From contig NZ_VBRY01000005.1 in assembly GCF_005818865.1 (NCBI RefSeq), positions 124,001-188,000 of the forward strand: DNA of 64,000 nucleotides. Reading direction: 5' to 3'. The stretch's first letter is position 1, and every line of letters begins with the position of its first letter. Origin of the DNA: Mariprofundus erugo. GTDB taxonomy: Bacteria > Pseudomonadota > Zetaproteobacteria > Mariprofundales > Mariprofundaceae. Below, one piece after another: positions 43,129 through 50,567 of the stretch. A model generated the notes under the pieces. It did no database searches. It worked only from the letters and a program-made list of their open reading frames with translations, and was not told the DNA's origin. The translations under genes and the position numbers were made by a program.

Positions 43129-44196
43129 TCAGGTGACGGCGAATGACTGACCTCCGAGCATGGCGGCAACCTCGGTCGCGGCCATGGCATAATTGTATGA
43201 GCGGTTCCAGCGTGTGGTGACGTAGAAATTATAATGGACCAGTGCAAAGCGACGGCCCTGTGGTGGCTGCATGTCGATCAGGGTGACCTTGTCATCATCC
43301 TGCCATTGCGGTGGCAGTGCAGGCAGTTGCCGGCGCAGGCTGGCAAGCGTCACCCACTGATCGAAGCCTGCTTCTGCATGCGCCTGCAGTTGCGGGATCA
43401 CCGGTAGCCAGTGGGCGCACGGACGCCCCTGCTGCCAGCCATGCAGGTGAAAATAGTTGCCGACACTGGCGATAATATCGGCCGGAGAGTCCCATACATT
43501 GCGGTGACCATCACCATCGGCATCGACTGCATAGGCGCGATAGGATGACGGGATAAACTGGGTGGTGCCAAAGGCGCCGGCATATGAGCCGAGCTGTTGT
43601 GTTGCATCCAGGTGCTCTTCTCTGGCCAGCAGCAGGAATTCCCCCAGCTCCTTGCGGAAAAAGTTGGCCCGGCGAGGGAAGCCGGTGGCAAGGGTATAGA
43701 GCGAATCGACGATACGATCCTTGCCCCGGTGGCGGCCGTAGCGGGTTTCCATGCCGAGAATGGCAGCAATGATCTCTTTGTCGACACGATAGCGCTCTTC
43801 CACCGCAGCAAAGTGTTGTTGCTGTTGATGCAGGTAGTCACGGCCCATTTTTTCCATGCTATGGCCCAGAAACAACGGCCTGTACTCGGCATAGGAGCGG
43901 GACTCATACGGTGTGGTGATCTGCCTGATGATGGCGGGGGTGAACGTTGCGTGGCCGAGCATGCTGGCGACGTAGCTGACCGGCAGCCCTGTTTCAGCGG
44001 CTACAAGCCGGATCAGTGTTTCCCGATCCACCTGCTGGTGCGGATGTTTGATCGCAGCGGCGACAAGCGGGGAGGGCAGGCACAGGGTGATGGCCGCAAA
44101 GCCCGCGCCGCGCAACAGCGTGCGTCGCAGAGGGTTGGCAATGGGTTGTTCGCTGTCCGCTGGACAAGGTGCCTGGAGCAACTGCATGGCGGCCAT
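43129..44196 (-). CDS. Lytic murein transglycosylase, MltB/SltB family, with Tat-type signal
   Basis: 355 residues. Lysozyme-like fold with catalytic Glu in IAAILGMETRYGRHRGKDR near 150, SYAGAFGTTQFIPSSYRAYAVDADGDG near 208 and VGNYFHLHGW. It cleaves peptidoglycan glycan strands. The N-terminus PLRRTLLRGAGFAAITLCLPSPLVAAA has a twin-arginine motif (RRTLL) followed by a moderately hydrophobic segment, so export by TatABC is likely. Most characterised MltB proteins are Sec lipoproteins, so this is a variant. No strong ribosome site at ATG 44196; ATG 44187 is an alternative. Confidence 0.88.
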   Translation of the reverse strand: MAAMQLLQAPCPADSEQPIANPLRRTLLRGAGFAAITLCLPSPLVAAAIKHPHQQVDRETLIRLVAAETGLPVSYVASMLGHATFTPAIIRQITTPYESRSYAEYRPLFLGHSMEKMGRDYLHQQQQHFAAVEERYRVDKEIIAAILGMETRYGRHRGKDRIVDSLYTLATGFPRRANFFRKELGEFLLLAREEHLDATQQLGSYAGAFGTTQFIPSSYRAYAVDADGDGHRNVWDSPADIIASVGNYFHLHGWQQGRPCAHWLPVIPQLQAHAEAGFDQWVTLASLRRQLPALPPQWQDDDKVTLIDMQPPQGRRFALVHYNFYVTTRWNRSYNYAMAATEVAAMLGGQSFAVT

Positions 44197-44285
44197 GCTA
44201 GCGGCGAAAGGTGGTGAGAGGTAGTCCTGTCAGAAAACAGCAGGAAAATTCGGTTGTGTACACCTCTGTGCGATGACGGTGAGGT

Positions 44286-44678
44286 CTATTTCAGGGCGTT
44301 GTTGTCAGCATCGATGCCGAAATAAAAGGCCCGCTCCGCCATGCGTACTGTACGGGCCCGCTCGCGTTGCTGCTGTATTCTGGCCTCTCTGGCCAGATCG
44401 GGGGTCAGTGCAGGGGCATGCCAGCTGTTGTTGATGATAACAACCGGTTGCAGGGGGACGGGCATCGGGGTGGCAGCAGCCAGTTGCGGCTGCCAGACAG
44501 GCGAGGGGGCGTCGGCCACATCGCTGTTACGTTCGCTGGTGCCGGCTGACTGAGGCAGATCAGCCTCAGTGTCGCGGGCAGCGCTGGTCTGTGCTGACGT
44601 GCACTGGGCTGATGTCAGCAGTACCACCAACAGCAGCAGCGGGGTATATGCTGCTGCAGGTCCGGATCCTCTATGCAT
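44286..44678 (-). CDS. Hypothetical secreted protein
   Basis: 130 residues. A hydrophobic N-terminus (AYTPLLLLVVLLTSAQCTSAQ) reads as a signal peptide, possibly of a lipoprotein with Cys near 26. The rest is low-complexity, Pro/Ala/Ser-rich, with a C-terminal REARIQQQRERARTVRMAERAFYFG segment. Family not recognised. It follows pcm by 26 nt on the same strand. Start ATG 44678 lacks a clear ribosome site. Confidence 0.55.
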   Translation of the reverse strand: MHRGSGPAAAYTPLLLLVVLLTSAQCTSAQTSAARDTEADLPQSAGTSERNSDVADAPSPVWQPQLAAATPMPVPLQPVVIINNSWHAPALTPDLAREARIQQQRERARTVRMAERAFYFGIDADNNALK

Positions 44679-44704
44679 GGGAATGTGATCGAATGCTTTG
44701 GCTA

Positions 44705-45382
44705 TCAGAAAACAAACTGACGTGTTGCCGGCAGTCCTTCCATATCCAGCAGCAGGGTCTCAAAAATGCCGATCTGCTGCCATGTCTGGCGTACCTTTGT
44801 TCTCATCACAAGAGAAAGGACCGGGTTCTGGCCAAGGAAGGCAACCAGCTTGCCGCCATCATTCAGCATGGCTTCGATATGGGCCGGGATGCTCTGCAGG
44901 GCGGCACCGAGCACAATGGCATCAAACGGCTCACGCATGGCCGGGTTTGCTGCCATGGCAGCTGGATCCATTGCATTGATGGTCAGGACGCTGGCGTTGC
45001 TGACACCGTGCTGTTCAAGATTGCTGCGGGCGGCCTTCGCCAGTGCATCGTGAATCTCGCAACTGACCACCTCTTTGGCCTGCATGGCAAGCATGGCAGT
45101 GAGGAAGCCGGTACCGGTGCCGATTTCAAGTACCCGCTCGCAACCGGTCAGGGCCAGATGCTGGATGATATTGGCCTCCTGCAGCGGGCTGAGCATCTCC
45201 TGATTACACGGCAGCGGAACATGACCCTCCATATAGGCGAGGCTTCTTACATGTGCCGGGGTGAAGTTTTCTCTCGGCATGGACTCGATCAGGTCAAGCG
45301 TGGATGCATCCAGTACCTTACAGCAGCGGATCTGATGATCCACCATGTTTTTGCGCGCAAATTGAAAGTCTGTAACGGTCAT
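44705..45382 (-). CDS. pcm: Protein-L-isoaspartate O-methyltransferase family
   Basis: 225 residues. It methylates damaged isoaspartyl residues using S-adenosylmethionine. Motif I VLEIGTGTGFLTAMLA near 84 is the SAM-binding loop, with upstream PRENFTPAHVRSLAY as in Pcm. PLPCNQEMLSPLQEANIIQHLAL matches the substrate-contact region. ATG 45382 has GGAGGGAG ahead. The family includes non-repair relatives without activity on isoaspartate, so function is probable, not certain. Confidence 0.82.
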   Translation of the reverse strand: MTVTDFQFARKNMVDHQIRCCKVLDASTLDLIESMPRENFTPAHVRSLAYMEGHVPLPCNQEMLSPLQEANIIQHLALTGCERVLEIGTGTGFLTAMLAMQAKEVVSCEIHDALAKAARSNLEQHGVSNASVLTINAMDPAAMAANPAMREPFDAIVLGAALQSIPAHIEAMLNDGGKLVAFLGQNPVLSLVMRTKVRQTWQQIGIFETLLLDMEGLPATRQFVF

Positions 45383-45547
45383 GTGACGGCTCCCTCCCCA
45401 AAGGTGTCCTGTGCGGTGTGATGAATTGTATCCGCTGAATCACGATATTGCGCAGTAATTCAGCACGTTATGCTTCCGATGCTGGCAGCCAGCAGAGCGA
45501 TGAAGGCACAGCAATATGCAGTCGCTTCAGATAAATAGCAAGTAACA

Positions 45548-45563
45548 ACCCGGCTTGCCGGGT
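45548..45563 (-). terminator. Possible weak terminator hairpin after rodZ
   Basis: Perfect ACCCGG-CAAG-CCGGGT stem overlapping the rodZ stop on the minus strand, followed by a short TTGTTACTTG tract rather than a good U-run. May be a weak terminator or chance. Confidence 0.35.
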
Positions 45564-46606
45564 CAGTTCGGTATCTCGATACGATGGTCGCGCAATACCT
45601 TTTTGCCATCACCGAGGCTGCCGGTTTCTGCCAGCAGCCTGCCATCCACCCAGATGCGCAGCGATGGTGCATTGCCGCAGGTCAACCACAGGGCGCTCAC
45701 CGGCTGAGTGATGCGTACCTCTCCGCCTTTATGTAGCAGGACCTCTTTAATCAGCTTGCCTTTGCCGCGATTCACCGCATCCGGCAGCGAAATTTGCATC
45801 CAGACCGCACCATCCACGGCCTCGAATCGATAGGTGTGGGGCTGATCAGCGACCCGGTCAGGGCTGGCTGCTGCCATATCGATCTGCTCTTTGACCACCA
45901 CCGGCTGGATGGCATCGGGAATGGCTGCCCGCGCCGTGGTCGGTGCTGCTGCCGGTGTTGCAACCGGTTCAGTCGGCGTGCTGACCGGGACGGCGTCGGC
46001 TACGGCAGGGGTCGTGTCGCCTGTCGCGCTGTCATCGCGGGCAGGAGTGCTCTCTTCCCTGTCTGCTGTGGCAGTGGTGTGGTCGCTGCCCTGGTATTCA
46101 TCCTGATGGATGGGGGCGTTATCATCGCGGCTGACGTCACTGCTGTTGTCTGACGTTGAAAAGCCCTGGTAAACCATGTTGAAGGCCAGCATCAGCACAA
46201 GAAAGCCGCCCGCCGAAAGCCAGGCCCAGCGCCGTGATGGTGCAACCGGCGGGTCGGGAAACGTCAGGGGGCGTGTCAGGGCATAGGTGCTGCTCTTCAG
46301 TCGCTCGATATCATCACTGAGATCAATGCCGAGATAGGTGCTGTACTGACGCAGGAAGCCCATGGCATAGACGCCTTCAGGCAGGATCGCCCAGTTGCCG
46401 TTTTCAAGTGCTTCAAGGTGTTTGCGCCGCAGCTTGAGCTTGCGGGCCGGGTCCTCCAGCGGTTCACCTGTTGCCAGTCGTGCCGCTGTCAGTTTCTTGC
46501 CAATGCTGATCAGCAGCTGCTGACGCAATTCGGCCGGATCAACCGGTGGCGCCGGTTGTTCGCGTCTGGTTTTTTTGGCTGTCTCTTGCTCGATTTGATC
46601 TTTCAT
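45563..46606 (-). CDS. rodZ: Cytoskeleton/cell-shape protein RodZ-like (HTH, TM, DUF4115)
   Basis: 347 residues. N-terminal Cro-type helix-turn-helix (RLATGEPLEDPARKLKLRRKHLEALENG) as in RodZ, then PEGVYAMGFLRQYSTYLGID; a single transmembrane helix (WAWLSAGGFLVLMLAFNMVY) near 140; a long Ser/Thr/Asp/Pro-rich periplasmic linker; and a C-terminal DUF4115 beta domain (VWMQISLPDAVNRGKG...LWLTCGNAPSLRIWVDGRLL). RodZ links MreB to the elongasome. No mreB lies in this window. Overlaps the upstream TPR gene by 4 nt. Confidence 0.88.
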   Translation of the reverse strand: MKDQIEQETAKKTRREQPAPPVDPAELRQQLLISIGKKLTAARLATGEPLEDPARKLKLRRKHLEALENGNWAILPEGVYAMGFLRQYSTYLGIDLSDDIERLKSSTYALTRPLTFPDPPVAPSRRWAWLSAGGFLVLMLAFNMVYQGFSTSDNSSDVSRDDNAPIHQDEYQGSDHTTATADREESTPARDDSATGDTTPAVADAVPVSTPTEPVATPAAAPTTARAAIPDAIQPVVVKEQIDMAAASPDRVADQPHTYRFEAVDGAVWMQISLPDAVNRGKGKLIKEVLLHKGGEVRITQPVSALWLTCGNAPSLRIWVDGRLLAETGSLGDGKKVLRDHRIEIPN

Positions 46607-47367
46607 GGGGTAGGCAGCCTGTTGATCTGTTCAATCGACCATGCGCGATCAGCAACCGATTCGCTCTGTTTGCTGAAATGGTTCAGATAACGTTGGGCAT
46701 CATCAATTTTGTGCTGTGCCACCAGTACCTGTACCAGACCTGCGACGGTGTCGCGGCTTTGTGGCTGAGACTGGATCAGGGCTTCGTAGAGGGCCTGGGC
46801 CTGCAGCAGGTCGCCGGCGGCGGCATAGGTATCAGCCAGGCGGAGATTGGCCAGGTTATTCGCCGGGTTGAACTGCAAGGCCTGCCTGAACGCATCGATC
46901 GCGGCCGGGTAATTTTTCTGGCCGGCCATGGCATTGCCAAGGTTGATAAAGGCGAGATCCTGGTTGGAGTAACGAGGGTCATTGAGGGCCGTGCGGGCAG
47001 CTTTTTCCGCTTCATCATAGCGGTTGAGGCGGTTGAGCAGGCTGGCATAATTGTTCTGTGTTGCTGCGCCGCCACCCTGGCGCAGGGCCTTGAGATAATA
47101 GCTTTCCGATTTGGCCATGTCGCCGCGCATCAGCCATGCATAGGCCAGTGCATCCAGCACTTCGGGCTGATCCGGACGTATGGAGTCGGACTCCATCAGT
47201 TCGTCAAAGGCTTTGGGGAGCAGTCCCTTGCCGAGCGCATCCACACCGATCTGGTAGTGCAGGCTGGCGAGTTTGTCGCGATGGGCGGTATCCTGAGGCG
47301 TGGTGGTGACACAGGCCGCGAGGGTTAACAGGGAGGTAAGGGCAACAAGCCGGCAGTAGTATTTCAC
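46603..47367 (-). CDS. TPR-repeat lipoprotein, PilF/PilW-like
   Basis: 254 residues. Lipobox LTLAACVTT near residue 19, so an outer-membrane lipoprotein. About five to six tetratricopeptide repeats follow (for example KAFDELMESDSIRPDQPEVLDALAYAW, EAEKAARTALNDPRYSNQDLAFINLG, AAIDAFRQALQFNPANNLANLRLAD). PilF pilots PilQ secretin assembly for type IV pili. The gene order rlmN, (MTAP), pilF-like, rodZ resembles the rlmN-pilF-rodZ order of other proteobacteria, supporting the call. Confidence 0.83.
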   Translation of the reverse strand: MKYYCRLVALTSLLTLAACVTTTPQDTAHRDKLASLHYQIGVDALGKGLLPKAFDELMESDSIRPDQPEVLDALAYAWLMRGDMAKSESYYLKALRQGGGAATQNNYASLLNRLNRYDEAEKAARTALNDPRYSNQDLAFINLGNAMAGQKNYPAAIDAFRQALQFNPANNLANLRLADTYAAAGDLLQAQALYEALIQSQPQSRDTVAGLVQVLVAQHKIDDAQRYLNHFSKQSESVADRAWSIEQINRLPTP

Positions 47368-48236
47368 AGCAGTCGCGCTACCAGAGCATGCACAGGGCGG
47401 ATGGCATCATCGTCGAGAGAGGAAAGGTCGGCAAAAATCCCCTGTTCAAGGGCCTCGCGACAGCCACAATGGCAGGTCGACTGCTGATAGCCGGCAAAGA
47501 ACGCATGCAACATCGCTTTTGCGCGGGTGACGTTTTGCTGCATCACTTCAACAATGGACTGAACCGAAACATCCTCTTCCTGACCATGCCAGCAGTCATA
47601 ATCGGTGCACATGGCGACGGTGGCATAGCAGATCTCCGCCTCACGGGCGAGCTTCGCTTCAGGCAGGTTGGTCATGCCGATTACATCCATACCCCAGCTG
47701 CGATACAACTCGGATTCGGCGCGGGAGGAAAACTGCGGTCCCTGCATCACCAGGTAGCGGCCGCCCTGATGGGTGGTGATATCGGCTTTGCGGCAGGCTG
47801 TGGCCAGCTCTTCGCGCAATTCATTGCAGACCGGGTCGGCCATGGAGACGTGAGCGACAATCGGGCCATCGAAAAAGGTGCTTTCGCGGCCATGGGTGCG
47901 ATCGACAAACTGGTCGACCAGTACAAATTCCCCGGGGTGGATGTGTTTGCGCAGGGAGCCGACGGCGGAAATGGAGATCAGGCGATTTACACCGGCCAGT
48001 TTCATGGCGTAAATGTTGGCGCGATAGTTGATTTTGTGCGGTGGTATCGAGTGGTTTCGGCCATGCCTTGGCAGGAATACAATTTCCTGATTACCGATGC
48101 GTGCGAGCACCAGCTCATCGGACGGTGCGCCGTATGGCGTATCGATCGTAAGGGTATCGAGTACTTCAATACCGTCGATATGATACAGCCCGCTACCGCC
48201 AATAATGCCGGTGCGGTGAGGGGTAAGCCGACTCAT
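47364..48236 (-). CDS. mtnP: S-methyl-5'-thioadenosine phosphorylase
   Basis: 290 residues, nucleoside phosphorylase fold. The start RTGIIGGSGLYHIDGIEVLD and the phosphate-binding PRHGRNHSIPPHKINYRANIYA are typical, with the substrate-specific QGPQFSSRAESELYRSWGMDVIGMTNLPEAKLAREAEICYATVAMCTDYDCW block. It cleaves methylthioadenosine for methionine salvage; 5'-methylthioinosine phosphorylase is a close alternative. ATG 48236 overlaps the rlmN stop by 4 nt and has GAGAGG ahead; the frame upstream to 48272 is within rlmN. It interrupts the usual rlmN-pilF order. Confidence 0.92.
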   Translation of the reverse strand: MSRLTPHRTGIIGGSGLYHIDGIEVLDTLTIDTPYGAPSDELVLARIGNQEIVFLPRHGRNHSIPPHKINYRANIYAMKLAGVNRLISISAVGSLRKHIHPGEFVLVDQFVDRTHGRESTFFDGPIVAHVSMADPVCNELREELATACRKADITTHQGGRYLVMQGPQFSSRAESELYRSWGMDVIGMTNLPEAKLAREAEICYATVAMCTDYDCWHGQEEDVSVQSIVEVMQQNVTRAKAMLHAFFAGYQQSTCHCGCREALEQGIFADLSSLDDDAIRPVHALVARLL

Positions 48237-49333
48237 GAAACCTCTCTTGTCTCCGCCTTGAGTTGCCCGCATGCGGCCATGATATCCTGTCCGCGCGAGC
48301 GCCTTAGAGTGGCACGAATGCCTTTTGAAATCAAGTCTTGCGCAAATTTGCTCATGTGTTCCTTCGGCGTTCCGCGATAGGGACTGCCAGGATAGGGGTT
48401 GAACTGGATCAGGTTGATCCGTTCACGCTCCGGGTTCACAAAGCGTCTGAGAGCAGCAATATCCTCAGGCTGATCATTGACGCCATCGAGCAGCACATAC
48501 TCCAGTGTAATATGGCGCTGGGTTGGCAGCGGGTAGTTGTCGAGGCAGTGGCGCAGCTGTGTCAGCGGGTATTTGCGGTTGATCGGGACCAGCACATTGC
48601 GCTTGTCATCCATGGCCGCATGCAGCGAAATGGCCAGGTTGACCGGATGCACCTGTCCCAGCCGGTCAATCTGCGGGATCAGACCGGAGGTGGAGACGGT
48701 AATCCGTCGCCTGGACAGCTTCAGACCATCTTCATCCATCAACAGGGCCAGGCTGCCATGCACTCCCTCCTCATTGGCCATCGGCTCGCCCATGCCCATA
48801 TAGACGATATGGGTGACGCCATCGTGCAGGTCGCCGGTCATCGGTTCATGCAGCAGGTCGGCCTTGATCATCAGCACCTGGGCCACAATTTCTCCCGGAC
48901 TCAGGTTGCCTTCAAAGCCCTGTGTGCCGGTATGACAGAAGGGACAGTCCAGCACGCAACCGACCTGGGAAGAGATGCAGACCGTGCCGCGCTTCTCTTC
49001 CGGAATAAACACCGCTTCTACCATTTTGCCGGCCAGGCGGGGGCGGTTGAGGGCAAATACATATTTGCGTGTACCATCACGGGAGCACTCTCGCCGGACC
49101 AGTCTGAGCGGCTGGCACATCAGCGAGCTGCTCAGGCGGTCGCGCAGTGCCTCGGGAATATTTTTCATCTCGACCGGATCAAGGATGCCCTTGTTGCGCC
49201 AGTCCAGTACCTGTTTGGCGCGGAACTTCGGCTGTCCCCAGGCCTCCATCAGATGCTGTAGCGCAGGCAGTGTTAATGCGCTCAGTTGTACAAGATCCTG
49301 TGAAGCGGGTTTGGTTACCATGGTTTCTGTCAT
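48233..49333 (-). CDS. rlmN: Dual-specificity 23S rRNA / tRNA A2503/A37 C2-methyltransferase RlmN
   Basis: About 366 residues, radical SAM. The cluster motif is CVLDCPFCHTGTQGFEGNL; nearby are the GMGEPMAN and KLSRRRITVSTSGL motifs, and the second conserved Cys is in the C-terminal AACGQL. ATG 49333 (MTETMVTKPAS) is chosen; ATG 49321 is 4 codons inside. The frame extends to 49540 in antisense intergenic sequence without similarity. It heads the rlmN-mtnP-pilF-rodZ unit and diverges from the WYL gene. Confidence 0.94.
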   Translation of the reverse strand: MTETMVTKPASQDLVQLSALTLPALQHLMEAWGQPKFRAKQVLDWRNKGILDPVEMKNIPEALRDRLSSSLMCQPLRLVRRECSRDGTRKYVFALNRPRLAGKMVEAVFIPEEKRGTVCISSQVGCVLDCPFCHTGTQGFEGNLSPGEIVAQVLMIKADLLHEPMTGDLHDGVTHIVYMGMGEPMANEEGVHGSLALLMDEDGLKLSRRRITVSTSGLIPQIDRLGQVHPVNLAISLHAAMDDKRNVLVPINRKYPLTQLRHCLDNYPLPTQRHITLEYVLLDGVNDQPEDIAALRRFVNPERERINLIQFNPYPGSPYRGTPKEHMSKFAQDLISKGIRATLRRSRGQDIMAACGQLKAETREVS

Positions 49334-49507
49334 GTGCGCAATTGTGACAGAGAGTTGCAGTGCGGCATAGTGAAAGGGGAGGAGGGGGCGGAGGGTAAAA
49401 AAAATGGCCATGTCACATTGCATATGGCGAATTGCTGCTACAATGGGGATTTTGATGGGGAACGGGTGCGATGCAGTAACGGGCTGTGGTCGCACAGGGG
49501 TTGGGAA

Positions 49508-50467
49508 ATGGATAAATTTGATCGTATTTATGCATTGCACCGGATGTTTACGGCGCGCCGTTATCCGGTGTCATTGCAGGCAATGTGTGACGAGCTGGAG
49601 TGCTCTGCTTCCAGCGTCAAGCGCTTGCTCGGAGAGATGAAGGACATTCTCGGTGCGCCCATACGAAGCCAGCGCGGCGTCGGCTACAATTACGACCGTG
49701 ATGTCGCTTTTGAGTTGCCCGGCGTCTGGTTTAATACGCAGGAGATGCTGGCACTGCTGGTCATGCAAAGGGCTGTGGCAGGGATTGGTGATGGTTTCCT
49801 CAATGAAGAGCTGGGCAAGTTTCAGCACAGGCTGGAAAAAAGTCTGGGCAGGGTCTCATCCTCGGCATTAAAGGAGCTGGCCAGAATCCGTATTCCCGAT
49901 TTTGGACGCAGGAGCAAAGAGCTGCCCCTTTTTCCCGAACTGACAGGGGCGCTGTTTGAGCGTAAGCGGTTGCGGGTAGTCTATAACAGCCGCAGCCAGA
50001 ATGAGTCCTGTGAGCGCGAAATTTCGCCGCAGCGACTGGTCTACTACAAAAATAACTGGTATCTCGATCTCTGGTGTCATGAGCGACAGGCACTGCGTAT
50101 CTTTGCTGTGGAACGGATGGTGTCAGCCACCGTACTGACAGAAGCGGCACTTGATATCGACGCTGAAGAGCTTGATCGCAAACTGACCCGTAGTTATGGC
50201 ATTTTCGGCGGCGAACCGGATGCTCAGGCGCACCTGCGCTTTACCGCCAGAGCTGCCCGCTGGGCGGCAGAAGAGGAGTGGTTTCCCGATCAGGAGGTCA
50301 AGCCGCTGGCGGATGGTCGATATGAAATATTGATTCCCTATGGCAATCCCACCGAGCTGATTATGGATATCTGCCGCTATGGCCCGGAAGTCGAGGTGCT
50401 GGCTCCGGCCTCGCTGCGCCAGGCCGTCGCCGATCATCTTCGCAAAGCTGCAAATCAATATGCTTAA
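49508..50467 (+). CDS. WYL-domain transcriptional regulator beside CRISPR-Cas
   Basis: 319 residues. N-terminal helix-turn-helix (FDRIYALHRMFTARRYPVSLQAMCDELECSASSVKRLLGEMKDIL) and a WYL ligand-binding domain with the motif ERKRLRVVYNSRSQ and the WYL-equivalent NNWYLDLWCHERQALRIF. A WCX-type C-terminus follows (ERMVSATVL...). ATG 49508 has an AGGGG-type site; the frame is open to 49334 but the extra residues look random. The upstream spacer contains TACAAT near 49438. WYL proteins often regulate CRISPR operons; here cas3 starts 100 nt after the stop on the same strand. Effector ligand unknown. Confidence 0.88.
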   Translation: MDKFDRIYALHRMFTARRYPVSLQAMCDELECSASSVKRLLGEMKDILGAPIRSQRGVGYNYDRDVAFELPGVWFNTQEMLALLVMQRAVAGIGDGFLNEELGKFQHRLEKSLGRVSSSALKELARIRIPDFGRRSKELPLFPELTGALFERKRLRVVYNSRSQNESCEREISPQRLVYYKNNWYLDLWCHERQALRIFAVERMVSATVLTEAALDIDAEELDRKLTRSYGIFGGEPDAQAHLRFTARAARWAAEEEWFPDQEVKPLADGRYEILIPYGNPTELIMDICRYGPEVEVLAPASLRQAVADHLRKAANQYA

Positions 50468-50567
50468 GTACCGAGTTTTAAGACATTCAGCTGTCAGGCT
50501 GTGGCGCATGGTCACAGACTTTTCGAAATATTATCAGGCACTCGCTGGTGCAGTGAGGTGGATGTTG

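Noticed and set aside
47388-48380. 330-codon plus-strand ORF opposite the MTA phosphorylase
   Set aside because: Antisense shadow of a well-supported enzyme.
49430-49445. TTGCAT...TACAAT as a sigma-70 promoter for the WYL gene
   Set aside because: Spacing of about 15 bp is short and the -35 match is weak; mentioned with the gene but not listed as a site.
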